Positions 34,555 to 43,595 of a DNA stretch of 64,000 bases are shown here, piece after piece. Where the stretch lies: contig NZ_FYEH01000002.1 in assembly GCF_900187945.1 (NCBI RefSeq), forward strand, positions 310,001 through 374,000, read 5' to 3'. The notes beneath the pieces were generated by a model that did no database searches, was not told where the DNA came from, and worked only from the letters and a program-made list of their open reading frames with translations. A program made the position numbers and the translations under genes. Source of the stretch: Arboricoccus pini (GTDB lineage Bacteria; Pseudomonadota; Alphaproteobacteria; Geminicoccales; Geminicoccaceae). Positions within the stretch are counted from its first letter, which is position 1. The number at the start of each line of letters is the position of its first letter.

Positions 34555-35709
34555 ATGAACAGCATCTTCGCGGACCTCGAGACCACCGTCTTCGAGACCA
34601 TGTCCGAACTGGCAAGACGACACGAGGCCATCAATCTGGGCCAGGGCTTTCCCGACGATCCGGGCCCCCTCGACGTGCGCGAGGCGGCAGCACGCGCGGT
34701 GATCGAAGGCTCCAACCAATATCCGCCGATGCTGGGGCTCCCCAGCCTGCGCGAGGCGGTTGCCCAGCACTATGCCGAGCATCAAGGCATCAAGCTCGAT
34801 CCGGTCACCGAGGTCATGGTGACCTCCGGCGCCACCGAAGCCCTGGCGGCGTCCCTCCTGGCCCTCATCGAGCCCGGCGACGAGGTCGTCCTCTTCGAGC
34901 CGCTCTATGACGCCTACCTGCCGCTGGTGCGCCGCGCCGGCGGCTTGCCCCGCCTCGTGACGCTGGCCCCGCCCGAGTGGCGGTTCGATCGCGCCATGCT
35001 CGAGCGGGCCTTCAGCCCGCGCACCCGGGTCGTCGTCTTGAACTCGCCGCTGAATCCGGCCGGCAGCATCATCTCGGCGGAAGAGCTGGCACTCCTGGCC
35101 GAGTTCGCGGAGCGCCACGACGCGGTCGTCATCGCCGACGAGGTCTGGGAGCACGTCACCTTCGATGGCCGGCGACATCGCTCCGTCCTCCAGGTGGAGG
35201 GCCTGCGCGAGCGTGCCGTCAAGATCGGCTCGGCCGGCAAGATCTTCTCCCTCACGGGCTGGAAGGTAGGCCTGGTGGCTGCGGCACCAAGCCTTCTCAA
35301 GGCGGTGTCGCGGGCGCATCAGTTCCTGACCTTCACAACGCCGCCCAACCTGCAGGCGGCGGTGGCCTACGGCCTCCTCAAGGACCATGCCTTCTTCGAT
35401 GATCAAAGACGACGCCTGCAGGCACGTCGCGACCGGTTCGCCGACGGCCTGAGGGCGCTGGGCCTGGCCGCCCTTCCCTGCCATGCGACCTATTTCCTCA
35501 ATCTCGACATCGGCCCGCTGGGAGCCGACGACGACAGGCTCTTCTGCCGCGACCTTGTCGAGCGGCACGGTCTGGCGGCGATCCCCGTCTCGGCCTTCTA
35601 TGCCGAGGGTCGGATGCGGCATGTCGTCCGCTTCTGCTTTGCCAAGGACGAAGCCCTCCTGGATGCGGCACTGGAGCGTCTGGGCCGGCTCCGCGACGTC
35701 TCATGCTGA
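34555..35709 (+). CDS. Class I/II PLP aminotransferase
   Basis: A 384-residue fold-type I aminotransferase of the kynurenine/methionine/glutamine transaminase group (YbdL, KAT-like). The opening INLGQGFPDDPGP is typical of that group. The PLP Lys is in IGSAGKIFSLTGWKVG; the PLP-contact residues are in NSPLNPAGS (Asn) and ADEVWEHVTF (Asp and aromatic). The substrate is unclear. The stop overlaps the rlmJ start by seven bases, so the two genes are co-transcribed, a pairing with no obvious metabolic logic. Confidence 0.9.
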   Translation: MNSIFADLETTVFETMSELARRHEAINLGQGFPDDPGPLDVREAAARAVIEGSNQYPPMLGLPSLREAVAQHYAEHQGIKLDPVTEVMVTSGATEALAASLLALIEPGDEVVLFEPLYDAYLPLVRRAGGLPRLVTLAPPEWRFDRAMLERAFSPRTRVVVLNSPLNPAGSIISAEELALLAEFAERHDAVVIADEVWEHVTFDGRRHRSVLQVEGLRERAVKIGSAGKIFSLTGWKVGLVAAAPSLLKAVSRAHQFLTFTTPPNLQAAVAYGLLKDHAFFDDQRRRLQARRDRFADGLRALGLAALPCHATYFLNLDIGPLGADDDRLFCRDLVERHGLAAIPVSAFYAEGRMRHVVRFCFAKDEALLDAALERLGRLRDVSC

Positions 35710-36542
35710 GCTATCGCCATGCCTTCCATGCCGGCAACCAGGCCGACATGCTCAAGCACGCGCTGTTCTGCTTCACGCTGGCCTATGCGTTGCAAAAGCC
35801 TCGACCGCTCTTCGTCCTCGACACGCATGCGGGTGCCGGCAGCTACGATCTGGAAACGGCCATGGCGCTCAAGACCGGCGAGGCCATGGCCGGCATCGGC
35901 CGTCTCCTGCCATTGGCCGGCGAGGCGCCGTCGCTCTTCCAGGATTATCTGCGCCTGGTGCGGGCCGCCAACGGAAAGGGGCCGCTGCGGCGGTATCCGG
36001 GCTCCCCGGCCCTGGCGGCGGCGATGCTGCGGCACGGCGATCGCCTTTGCCTGATCGAGCTTCATCCAACCGACCACCAGACCCTGATCGCCACGTTCGC
36101 CAGCCAGCGCCGCGTGCGCGTGACGCGAGAGGACGGGCTGAAAGGACTGCTGGCGCGGCTGCCGCCGGCCGAGCGCCGAGCCGTCGTCTTGATCGACCCC
36201 AGCTACGAGATCAAGAAGGATTATGAGGACGTCGTGGCCGGTCTCACGGCCGCATACCGGCGGTTTCCCACCGGCACCTACATTCTCTGGTATCCGGTGG
36301 TCGATCGCGCCCGGATCGATGCGATGATGACGGATATCGCAGGCTCGGGCATGCGCCGTCTCTTCAGGCTCGAATGGGGAGAGCAACCAGACAGTCTTGG
36401 CCACGGCATGACCGCCTCGGGCATGGTTGTCGTCAACCCACCCTACACCTTGCCCGAGGCCGCCGAGTCGGGACTTGAGTGGCTGGCAACGCATCTGGGC
36501 GCGGGAGGGCCGCGTCTGGCCGAATGGCTGGTCGGCGAATAG
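35703..36542 (+). CDS. rlmJ: 23S rRNA (adenine(2030)-N6)-methyltransferase RlmJ
   Basis: A 279-residue Rossmann methyltransferase that methylates A2030 of 23S rRNA. The family opening MLSYRHAFHAGNQADMLKH is complete. The SAM site follows in FVLDTHAGAGSYDL, and the catalytic DPPY-type motif is VLIDPSYEIKKDY (Ser for the second Pro). The ATG lies within the end of the aminotransferase gene. The length matches E. coli YhiR/RlmJ. Confidence 0.93.
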   Translation: MLSYRHAFHAGNQADMLKHALFCFTLAYALQKPRPLFVLDTHAGAGSYDLETAMALKTGEAMAGIGRLLPLAGEAPSLFQDYLRLVRAANGKGPLRRYPGSPALAAAMLRHGDRLCLIELHPTDHQTLIATFASQRRVRVTREDGLKGLLARLPPAERRAVVLIDPSYEIKKDYEDVVAGLTAAYRRFPTGTYILWYPVVDRARIDAMMTDIAGSGMRRLFRLEWGEQPDSLGHGMTASGMVVVNPPYTLPEAAESGLEWLATHLGAGGPRLAEWLVGE

Positions 36543-36576
36543 CCCTGCGATGCGGCCGACAGGTGGACGAGGCCGG

Positions 36577-36744
36577 CTATTTCTTCAGCGATTCATCCTT
36601 CTTTTTCGCGGGCTGAGGCTGCGGTTGGGGCGGGGGCTCCTCATCGCCGGTGATGCCGCCGCCGATGGGGATCGGATCACTGCTGGGGAACGTATCGTCC
36701 AGGGCTTCGTCCAGATCCTCGTCCTGCTTCTTCTTCTCGCTCAT
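36577..36744 (-). CDS. Small acidic protein with DDTFPSSDP motif
   Basis: A 55-residue hydrophilic protein. A charged N-terminus (MSEKKKQDEDLDEALDD) leads into TFPSSDPIPIGGG, then a Pro/Gln repeat (PPPQPQPQP) and a basic tail (KKKDESLKK). Short proteins with a DTFPxSDP motif are common in alphaproteobacteria and have no assigned role that I know of. GAGAGG lies seven bases before the ATG. It lies between rlmJ and ligD, 85 bases from the end of ligD on the same strand. It is probably disordered. Confidence 0.65.
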   Translation of the reverse strand: MSEKKKQDEDLDEALDDTFPSSDPIPIGGGITGDEEPPPQPQPQPAKKKDESLKK

Positions 36745-36829
36745 CGGTCATCCTCTCAGGGCCGGTCCTGGCAGCAACGGGCGGCAGGCACGCGATGTTC
36801 CGAGCCAAGCCAGGCTTCTTTAGCCCCGC

Positions 36830-39397
36830 TCAGGACTTCTCGACTCCCATGGTCGCCAGCGCCTTCGGCTTGAGGCCCTGGCGCAACCTCGCATAGCCCG
36901 CCCATGGGTCGCCCAGCTCCGACAGGCGGCGCATGGCTTCCTGCAGCGTGACGAGATTGGCCCGGTCGATCTGGGAAAGCTCGTCCCAGGAGACGGGCCA
37001 GGCGATCGGGGCGCCCTCCCGTGCCCGCGTCGAATAAGGTGCTATGGCCGTCGAGCCTCGCTGGTTGCGCAGATAATCGATAAAGATGCGCCCCTTGCGC
37101 TTGGCCTTGCTCATGTTGGCGACGTAGCGGTCAGGCGATGTCTTAGCCAGATTCTGGGCAACGCCCTTGCAGAAGGCTGAGACTTGCGTCCACCCGTGCT
37201 CCGGGCGGATCGGCAGGACGACATGGATTCCCTTGCCGCCGCTCAGCATGGGAAAGCTCTTGAGCCCAAGGCCGGCCAGCAGCGCGCGAACCTCCAAGGC
37301 CCCCTCCTTGACATCGGCGAAGGTCAAAGACGGATCGGGGTCGAGATCGAAGACGAGGCGGTCCGGATGCTCGTAGTCGGCAGCCCGCGCGCCCCAGACA
37401 TGGAATTCCAAAGCGCCGATCTGAGCCAACGAGACCAGCCCCTTGGCACCGTCGATATAGAGATATTCCCCCGTCCCGCCGTCGCTCTCGGGGACGGCCA
37501 CGCTCTTGAAGGCAGCAGGCAGGCCGCTGCCTTTGTGCTTTTGGAAGAAACAGGCCTTGGTCGGTCCTTCGGGACAGCGCACAAGGCTGGCAAGGCGCCC
37601 TTTCACGTGTGGCAGCATGAAGCTCGCCACGGCGGCATAATAGCGGGCGACATCGAGCTTGGTGATCTTCTGGCGCGCGTAGAGCATGCGCCCGGGATGG
37701 GTGAGCCTGACACCGGCCACCTCCCCCGCCACGCTGGTGGCAGGCTTAGGGACTGGCGCGGCTGCCGCTTCAAGCTCCAAGGGTTCTTCCAGCACGACCT
37801 CCTTGGCGGGCTTGTCCAGACGCAGGCCCTTGAAGCGTCCGTGCCTGATGATCCCCTCGCCCGTGAACCCGGCAAAGGCGATCGCCGCCACAAGTTGGGG
37901 CTCTATCCAACGGGCATCGCGTCGGATCGCGGCCGGCACCTTGAGATCCATTGCCGGGTTGGCACGCGCGAGTTCGACAAAGCGCCGGCCCAGATCCTCA
38001 AAGTCCCGGGCATCGAAACCGCTGCCGACACGCCCCGCATAGCGGAGCTGCTTTGCCTCGCGCGTCGCCAGCAGGAGGGAGGCAAAGGGCTGCTTGTCGG
38101 ATGGGCGATAGCCGACGATGACGAATTCCTGATCCTTGCCGCATTTGACCTTGAGCCAGCTCTTGCTCCGGCCAGCCCGGTAGGGCGCATCGATGGCCTT
38201 GGCGACGATGCCCTCAAAGCCTTTCTGGCAGAGGGTCTCCAGCATCCTTGCCCCGCCTTGCCGAAGATGATCGGTATAGAAGATTGGCCCCGTCCTGGCC
38301 GTGTCGCCCAACAGTCCCTTTAGCCTTTCCTTGCGCTCGATGAGCGGCAGGGAGCGAAGATCCTCGCCCGCGACCCTCAAAAGATCGAAGGCGAAATAAG
38401 AAAGGCCGGCATCGTCGCCGGCCTTCAACGTCGCGACGAGGCGGCTGAAATCCGTGCCGCCATCGGCACGGACGGCCACGATCTCGCCATCGATCAACGC
38501 GCTCTCCAGCCCCATGGCACCGATCGCGTTCGCCAGACGCGGAAAACGCGCCGTCCAGTCGAGGCCGCTTCGCGTGAGGATGCGAACGTCCTGGCCGGCA
38601 CAAGCCACAAGGGCGCGATAACCGTCGAACTTGATCTCGTAGAGCCAGTCCTCGCCCTCCGGCACGCGATCGACCAAGGTAGCCAGAGCCGGCGGTTCGA
38701 AGGTCGGCAGGCCCAATGCCTTCTGGCGACGACGGGGCGCGGTTTTGGTCTGGGTCGCGGATCTGCTTTTCGATGGGGTGTCGGGCTTGACCGCCCGGCC
38801 GCCGGCAGGCGGAGACGCCGCCGCGATCGCCGCGAAATCGCGGCCGGATAGAGCACTTTGGGTGAATTCCTCCACCACGTCCCGCAGGGGATCGGCCACC
38901 TGGTCGCGCTCCTTGATCAGGAGCCAGTTCTTCCGCTTGGCATCGCTCTTGCCCTTCATGAGGACGAGGACCCATCGGCCCTTCAGGCGTTCGCCTTGGA
39001 GCTCGAACTTCAGCATGCCGTCCTTTAGGCCGGCCGCCGCATCACCCAAAGGCCGCCACTTGCCGATATCCCAGACCATGACGGTCCCGGCACCGTAATT
39101 GCCCTTGGGAATGGTGCCCTCGAAGTCGCCATAATCGAGCGGATGATCCTCCGTCTCGACGGCCAGGCGCTTCTCGCCAGGGTCGAGCGACGGGCCGCGC
39201 GTGACCGCCCAGCTCTTGAGGACTCCATCCAGTTCCAGGCGGAAATCGTAATGTAGCCGCGTCGCGTCGTGCTTCTGGATCACATAGAGGCCGGGCCGAG
39301 CGACGGCCTGGCCGCCATCCGGCTCGGGCGTGGACTGGAATCGCCGCTTTTGCCGATAGATCGCCAGCCTGTCATCGACCCGCGCCCCTGCCGCCAT
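36830..39397 (-). CDS. ligD: Non-homologous end-joining DNA ligase LigD
   Basis: An 855-residue multi-domain ligase in the order 3'-phosphoesterase (about 20-190, YVIQKHDATRLHYDFRLELDG), ATP-dependent ligase (about 220-530, nucleotidyl Lys in LYEIKFDGYRA) and primase-polymerase (about 560-850, with LVFDLDPDPSLTF). It processes and seals double-strand breaks together with Ku. No ku gene is in the window. I chose the ATG at 39397, with GGAGG nine bases upstream; the frame is open to 39502. The polymerase metal Asp pair (DLDPD) is present. Confidence 0.93.
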   Translation of the reverse strand: MAAGARVDDRLAIYRQKRRFQSTPEPDGGQAVARPGLYVIQKHDATRLHYDFRLELDGVLKSWAVTRGPSLDPGEKRLAVETEDHPLDYGDFEGTIPKGNYGAGTVMVWDIGKWRPLGDAAAGLKDGMLKFELQGERLKGRWVLVLMKGKSDAKRKNWLLIKERDQVADPLRDVVEEFTQSALSGRDFAAIAAASPPAGGRAVKPDTPSKSRSATQTKTAPRRRQKALGLPTFEPPALATLVDRVPEGEDWLYEIKFDGYRALVACAGQDVRILTRSGLDWTARFPRLANAIGAMGLESALIDGEIVAVRADGGTDFSRLVATLKAGDDAGLSYFAFDLLRVAGEDLRSLPLIERKERLKGLLGDTARTGPIFYTDHLRQGGARMLETLCQKGFEGIVAKAIDAPYRAGRSKSWLKVKCGKDQEFVIVGYRPSDKQPFASLLLATREAKQLRYAGRVGSGFDARDFEDLGRRFVELARANPAMDLKVPAAIRRDARWIEPQLVAAIAFAGFTGEGIIRHGRFKGLRLDKPAKEVVLEEPLELEAAAAPVPKPATSVAGEVAGVRLTHPGRMLYARQKITKLDVARYYAAVASFMLPHVKGRLASLVRCPEGPTKACFFQKHKGSGLPAAFKSVAVPESDGGTGEYLYIDGAKGLVSLAQIGALEFHVWGARAADYEHPDRLVFDLDPDPSLTFADVKEGALEVRALLAGLGLKSFPMLSGGKGIHVVLPIRPEHGWTQVSAFCKGVAQNLAKTSPDRYVANMSKAKRKGRIFIDYLRNQRGSTAIAPYSTRAREGAPIAWPVSWDELSQIDRANLVTLQEAMRRLSELGDPWAGYARLRQGLKPKALATMGVEKS

Positions 39398-39792
39398 GGC
39401 CACCAGCCTCCGCTCCAGAACGGCCCTTAATCCAGGCCGAACGTCGGCCGGCGCTGCATGGTTCCACACTGAACCGGCGCCTGTCGCGAGCCGCAGGGCC
39501 ACAAGGCAGAAAGCGCCGGCGAAGGCGTTGCCAGCCCATCTGGTCGCCCGCTCTCAGGCCGGTGATCCTGGCATCTTCCGACCCGCCGTCCTGCTCAAGA
39601 AACAGGCCGCGTCGCCGAAAGGCCGGGCGTCAATGCGGCAGCACCCCTTTGCTGCCGACCAGGGGCATCCCGTCGGGATTTCTATCTTGGCAGGTGCGCT
39701 GGCACAGCCCGAGAGATGCAGTCATTCGTCAAGAAAGCGTGTGGCATTCAAGCTGCATGCACTGAGGCCACACGAGGCTGACGGGGGGACCG
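39398..39792. other. Intergenic region between ligD and aminotransferase
   Basis: This 395-base stretch separates divergent ligD from the class-IV aminotransferase. The in-frame extension of ligD (to 39502) has no domain character. I see no RNA gene, repeat or clear operator. The last bases (ACGGGGGGACC) provide the ribosome site for the gene at 39793. Confidence 0.4.
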
Positions 39793-40743
39793 ATGACGCT
39801 GAGCAACGAACGAGTGGCCTGGTTCAATGGCAAGTTTCTGCCCGAAAGCCAGGTCCTGATACCGTTTCGCGACCGCAGCTGGACCGGCGGCGACGGTTGC
39901 TTCGATGTCACGAGGACCTTCAATGGCAGGATATTCCGCCTGGATGAGCACATCACCCGGCTCTATCGTTCGTTGAAATATCTACGGATCGATCCCGGCG
40001 TGTCACCGGCCGAGATGACGAGGCTGAGCGAGGAAGTCTTCGAGCGCAACCGCCACCTCCTCGGGCCGCATGAGGATTACTGGGTGGGCCAGCGCATCAG
40101 CCGTGGCGTTGATCCCTGCCAGGACGACCATATCGACTATCATGGTCCCAACGTGATCGTCGAATGCCGCCCGATCCCCTATCGCCAGCGGGCGCGGATG
40201 TTCGAGGACGGCATCCGGATCATCGTCCCCTCGACGAGGCGCACGCCGCCTTCCTCGCTGACCCCCAGGGCAAAGACCCATAATTATTTGAACCTGATCG
40301 TGGCCTCGCAGGAGGTCAGCGCCATCGATCCCGCCGCCTGGGCGATCCTCTTGGACATCAATGGCAATCTCTGCGAGGGCAACGGCTCCAACATCTTCCT
40401 CGTCAAGGACGGCCAGCTCTTCACCCCGCAGGAGCGATATGTCCTTCCTGGCATCTCGCGCGGCATGGTCATGGATCTTGCAGCCAAGATGGGCCTCGGC
40501 GTGCGGGAGGCGGATCTAGATCTCTACGATGCCTATAATGCCGAGGAGATCTTCATCACCTCGACCTCGCTTTGCCTTTGCCCCGCCGTCTCGATCAACG
40601 GCAACAAGGTCGGCCCCGAGGGTCAGGTCTGGGGGCCGGTGGCGACAAGCCTGGCCAAGGCTTATGCCGAAGCCGTGGAGTGCGACTTCGTCGAGCAATA
40701 TCTTCTGCATCGGGAAAACGGTGGTGCCACCCGTCCCTTCTAG
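39793..40743 (+). CDS. Class-IV aminotransferase (branched-chain type)
   Basis: A 316-residue fold-type IV PLP enzyme related to branched-chain and D-amino-acid aminotransferases. The opening WFNGKFLPES and FRDRSWTGGDGCFDVTR, the PLP Lys in PRAKTHNYLN, the Glu in GNLCEGNGSNIFLVKDG and the block VLPGISRGMVMDLA define the family. The usual BCAT block is somewhat modified, so the substrate may differ from branched-chain amino acids. It is convergent with ackA across a hairpin region. Confidence 0.85.
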   Translation: MTLSNERVAWFNGKFLPESQVLIPFRDRSWTGGDGCFDVTRTFNGRIFRLDEHITRLYRSLKYLRIDPGVSPAEMTRLSEEVFERNRHLLGPHEDYWVGQRISRGVDPCQDDHIDYHGPNVIVECRPIPYRQRARMFEDGIRIIVPSTRRTPPSSLTPRAKTHNYLNLIVASQEVSAIDPAAWAILLDINGNLCEGNGSNIFLVKDGQLFTPQERYVLPGISRGMVMDLAAKMGLGVREADLDLYDAYNAEEIFITSTSLCLCPAVSINGNKVGPEGQVWGPVATSLAKAYAEAVECDFVEQYLLHRENGGATRPF

Positions 40744-40761
40744 GGCCGGGTGGCAACTAAG

Positions 40762-40797
40762 AGCCGCTTTTCTGGTCGGCCGGCGCCGGTCGCGGCT
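40762..40797. terminator. Hairpin between convergent genes
   Basis: AGCCGC and GCGGCT form outer arms around a GC-rich inner repeat (GGCCGG with CCGG) in the 61-base gap between the aminotransferase and ackA. There is a short T-tract within it (CTTTTCT) but no canonical U-tail. It probably acts as a bidirectional terminator. Confidence 0.4.
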
Positions 40798-40804
40798 GGT
40801 GGGG

Positions 40805-41998
40805 TTAGGCCTCCAGGAGGGCCAGCGTATGGCGGGCGATCATGAGCTCCTCGTCGGTCGGCAGGACGCGAAGCTCCAGGCGGCTGGCCGGCGTCGAGAT
40901 GAGCGGTGCCCCAGCCTCGTTGGCGGCCTCGTCGAGTTCCACGCCTAGCCAGGCAAGGCGCTTGGCTATACCCGCCCGGACAAAGGCGCTGTGCTCGCCG
41001 ATGCCGGCCGTGAAGACCAGGCCGTCGATCCCGCCCATGAAGCAGGTGAGTTCGGCTGCCGCCATGGCCGCGCGCGTAATGAAATACTCGAGCGCCAGCT
41101 TGGCGCGAGGATCTTGGCTCGATGTCAGGTCACGCACATCGTTGGTGCGTCCCGAGAGGCCCTTCAGGCCGCATTCGTGATAGAGCAGATGGTCGATCTC
41201 CTCGCCGCTCATGCCTTTCTGCCGCATCAGATAAAGAACGACCCCAGCATCGAGCTGGCCCGGCCGCGTGCCCATGGGAATGCCATCGAGGGCGGTGAAC
41301 CCCATGGTGCTGTCGACGCTGCGACAGCCGTCGAGGGCGCACATCGAGCACCCTGAGCCCAGATGGGCGACGACTGTGCGACCGGCGGCCAGCCGCGGTG
41401 CCACCGCCGGCAGCCGGCTGGCGATGTATTCGTAGGACAGGCCATGGAAGCCGTAGCGCCGCACGCCGTCCTCATAGAGCCATTCGGGGATGGCGAAGCG
41501 GTCGGCGATCTCGCTGTGGCCGCGATGAAAGGCCGTGTCGAAGCAGGCGACCTGCGGTAGGTCCGGCCGACGGCGGAGGATCGAGCGCATCGGCGCCAGG
41601 TTGGCCGGCTGATGGAGGGGCGCCAGCGGCGTCAGCGCCGTCATGGCCTCCAGGATCGCGGCATCAATCCTGACGGGCGCCTTGAAGTTGAGACCGCCAT
41701 GGACGACGCGGTGGCCGACCGCCAGGATGCGGACATCGTCCTGGCGGTCCCGAAAGAAGCGGCCGACGACATCCTGGGCGGCCTCGACATCGGCGATGCC
41801 TTCCGCAAAGGCCTCGTCGGCCAGCGTGGCCCCCTTCTCGTCCTTGACGCTCAGTGCCGCATGCGGGGTGCCGATGCCGCTGAGCGCGCCATGCAGGAGC
41901 GAGCGAAGCTCCTTGCCCTCACCAGTACTCTCGACGGCGAAGCTCTCGAATTTGAGACTGGAGGAGCCGGCATTCAGAACGAGGATCGTGTCGGTCAT
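40805..41998 (-). CDS. ackA: Acetate kinase
   Basis: A 397-residue acetate kinase that interconverts acetyl phosphate plus ADP with acetate plus ATP. Family marks are ILVLNAGSSSLKFESF at the start (Asn, Ser, Lys phosphate-site residues), GYGFHGLSYEYIA-like YGFHGLSYEYIASR, VVAHLGSGCSMCAL and GLVFTAGIGEHSAFVR. Its start overlaps the phosphotransacetylase stop by four bases (ATGA), giving a coupled pta-ackA pair. Length and motifs are normal. Confidence 0.95.
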   Translation of the reverse strand: MTDTILVLNAGSSSLKFESFAVESTGEGKELRSLLHGALSGIGTPHAALSVKDEKGATLADEAFAEGIADVEAAQDVVGRFFRDRQDDVRILAVGHRVVHGGLNFKAPVRIDAAILEAMTALTPLAPLHQPANLAPMRSILRRRPDLPQVACFDTAFHRGHSEIADRFAIPEWLYEDGVRRYGFHGLSYEYIASRLPAVAPRLAAGRTVVAHLGSGCSMCALDGCRSVDSTMGFTALDGIPMGTRPGQLDAGVVLYLMRQKGMSGEEIDHLLYHECGLKGLSGRTNDVRDLTSSQDPRAKLALEYFITRAAMAAAELTCFMGGIDGLVFTAGIGEHSAFVRAGIAKRLAWLGVELDEAANEAGAPLISTPASRLELRVLPTDEELMIARHTLALLEA

Positions 41999-42981
41999 GG
42001 CGCCGATCCCTTCAAGGGCGCGTTCCGGCGGCGATAATCGGCATAGAGCGCCGCCACGCCGGCCGAGGCCAGCCGGGTCTTCAGGCTGTCGGCCCGGCTC
42101 GTCAGGATGATCGGCACCCGGGCACCGAGCACGATGCCGGCGGCATCGGCGTTGGCCAGGAAGGAGAGATTTTTGGCCAGCATGTTGCCGGCTTCGAGAT
42201 CAGGCACGATGAGGATCTGCGCCCGGCCAGCCACCTTGCCGCCGATATGCTTGATGGTAGCGGCCGCCGGGCTGATGGCGTTGTCGAGTGCCAAGGGCCC
42301 GTCCAGGTCCCCGCCCTCGATCTGGCCGCGCTCGGCCATCTTGCACAAGGCGGCTGCATCGAGGGTGCCCGGGATCTTCGGATTGACGGTCTCGACGGCT
42401 GAGAGGATTGCCACCCGCGGCCGCCCCAGACCCAGGCCTTGATGGAGGTCGATCGCGTTGCGGACGATGTCGGCCTTGGTCTCGAGATCGGGAAAGATAT
42501 TGACGGCCGCATCCGTGATGAAGAGCGGCAAGGGATAGGTCGGCACGTCCATGATGAAGACGTGGCTGATGCGCCGCTCGGTCCTCAGGCCGCCTTCCTT
42601 GGCAACGACGGCCCGCATCAACTCGTCGGTATGGAGGCTGCCCTTCATCAGAAGTTCGGCCTGACCTTCGCGCACCAGGGCCACCGCGCGTTCGGCTGCG
42701 GCGTGGCTGTGCGGCATGTCCTCGATCGGCAGATCGCCAAGGTCGAACCCGTGCTCGGCCGCGACAGCGCGGATGCGCGCGGCCGGCCCCACGAGCCGTG
42801 GCCTGATAATGCCCATGCGCGCGGCCTCGATGGCTCCCTCGAGCGAGGTCTCGTCGCAGGGATGGACCACGGCGCAGCTTATGGCGTCGATCTTCTGAGT
42901 CTTGGCGATCAACTCTTCATAATGCGCGCGCGGCGGTGTCGGCCCATCACCCTTGACCGGCGGCGTAATCACCTCGCTCAT
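41995..42981 (-). CDS. pta: Phosphate acetyl/butyryltransferase
   Basis: A 328-residue single-domain phosphotransacylase of the short type, with no N-terminal P-loop domain. It converts acetyl-CoA or another acyl-CoA plus phosphate to the acyl phosphate used by the adjacent AckA. Blocks include LLMKGSLHTDELMRAV, ISHVFIMDVPTYPLPLFITD and ILSAVETVNPKIPGTLDAAAL. Similar proteins are often fused to an enoyl-CoA hydratase-like domain; that is not so here. Chain-length preference (acetyl versus butyryl) cannot be judged. Confidence 0.88.
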   Translation of the reverse strand: MSEVITPPVKGDGPTPPRAHYEELIAKTQKIDAISCAVVHPCDETSLEGAIEAARMGIIRPRLVGPAARIRAVAAEHGFDLGDLPIEDMPHSHAAAERAVALVREGQAELLMKGSLHTDELMRAVVAKEGGLRTERRISHVFIMDVPTYPLPLFITDAAVNIFPDLETKADIVRNAIDLHQGLGLGRPRVAILSAVETVNPKIPGTLDAAALCKMAERGQIEGGDLDGPLALDNAISPAAATIKHIGGKVAGRAQILIVPDLEAGNMLAKNLSFLANADAAGIVLGARVPIILTSRADSLKTRLASAGVAALYADYRRRNAPLKGSAP

Positions 42982-43349
42982 GCCTTGCTTCCTGTCGCCG
43001 GCATGCGCCGCCGGATGCGGGCCCCGCCCGGGACCTTGATGCTAGGCACCCCGGCGATCGGAAGGGTGCCAAGAAAGTCGGGCCGCATGAATGCCACCAT
43101 CATGACCTGCCAGCCAGCGACCGGCAGCCTTCGGCTCGCGGATGAAGGGGGCAAAGTCCACGATCGTCCGGACCGCTTCGAGCCTCGCCCCGCCGACGGC
43201 CATGATAGACCCTTCTCCGCTGAAGAAAATCCTCTTGCCGAAGGTATAAGGCGGTCTACTCCATCGTCCCGCATGTGCGAAGCAGCCGGTCGCATATTTC
43301 AATCACGCTTTGGGCCATTGCGGCGGCGTCGGCCATCGGCCACCATGGG
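42982..43349. other. Region without a confident gene, upstream of pta and the riboswitch
   Basis: About 370 bases lie between pta and the cobalamin riboswitch. Short minus-strand frames are open here, one starting at an ATG at 43203 (MAVGGARLEAVRTIVDF) that could encode about 53 residues, but neither homology nor a strong ribosome site supports it. The region should hold the promoters for pta-ackA on one side and for the cobW transcript on the other. Confidence 0.35.
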
Positions 43350-43545
43350 GAGGACGGTGCCCCGTTAAAATCAGGGGCCGAAAAGGGAAGCCGGAAGCGT
43401 GCCTGGATATGGCGCTCCAGCCGGCGCTGCCCCCGCAACTGTAAAGGGTCATGTCCCGCCCTTTCCTGCGCCACTGGCGGCCCTGGCCGCTGGGAAGGCC
43501 GGGCAGGACAACGAGGCCCTGAGCCAGGAGACCTGCCGTCGCAGC
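43350..43545 (+). ncRNA. Cobalamin (B12) riboswitch
   Basis: All the usual blocks occur in order: GGTGCC (43356), AAAAGGGAAGCCGG (about 43381), GCTGCCCCCGCAACTG (about 43425) and the B12 box GCCAGGAGACCTGCC (43523-43537). After the aptamer, CCCGGG arms at 43563-43568 and 43577-43582 can form a hairpin right before the CAGGAGA ribosome site of the CobW gene, so control is probably at translation initiation. High adenosylcobalamin should lower expression of the CobW gene. Confidence 0.95.
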
Positions 43546-43595
43546 TTGACGTCCACCAGCAACCCGGGCGGGGTGTCCCGGGCAGGAGAAAATGC

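Noticed and set aside
42978-43302. Two overlapping minus-strand frames upstream of pta
   Set aside because: They are in different frames with no homology; neither has good start signals, so I kept only a note on the region.
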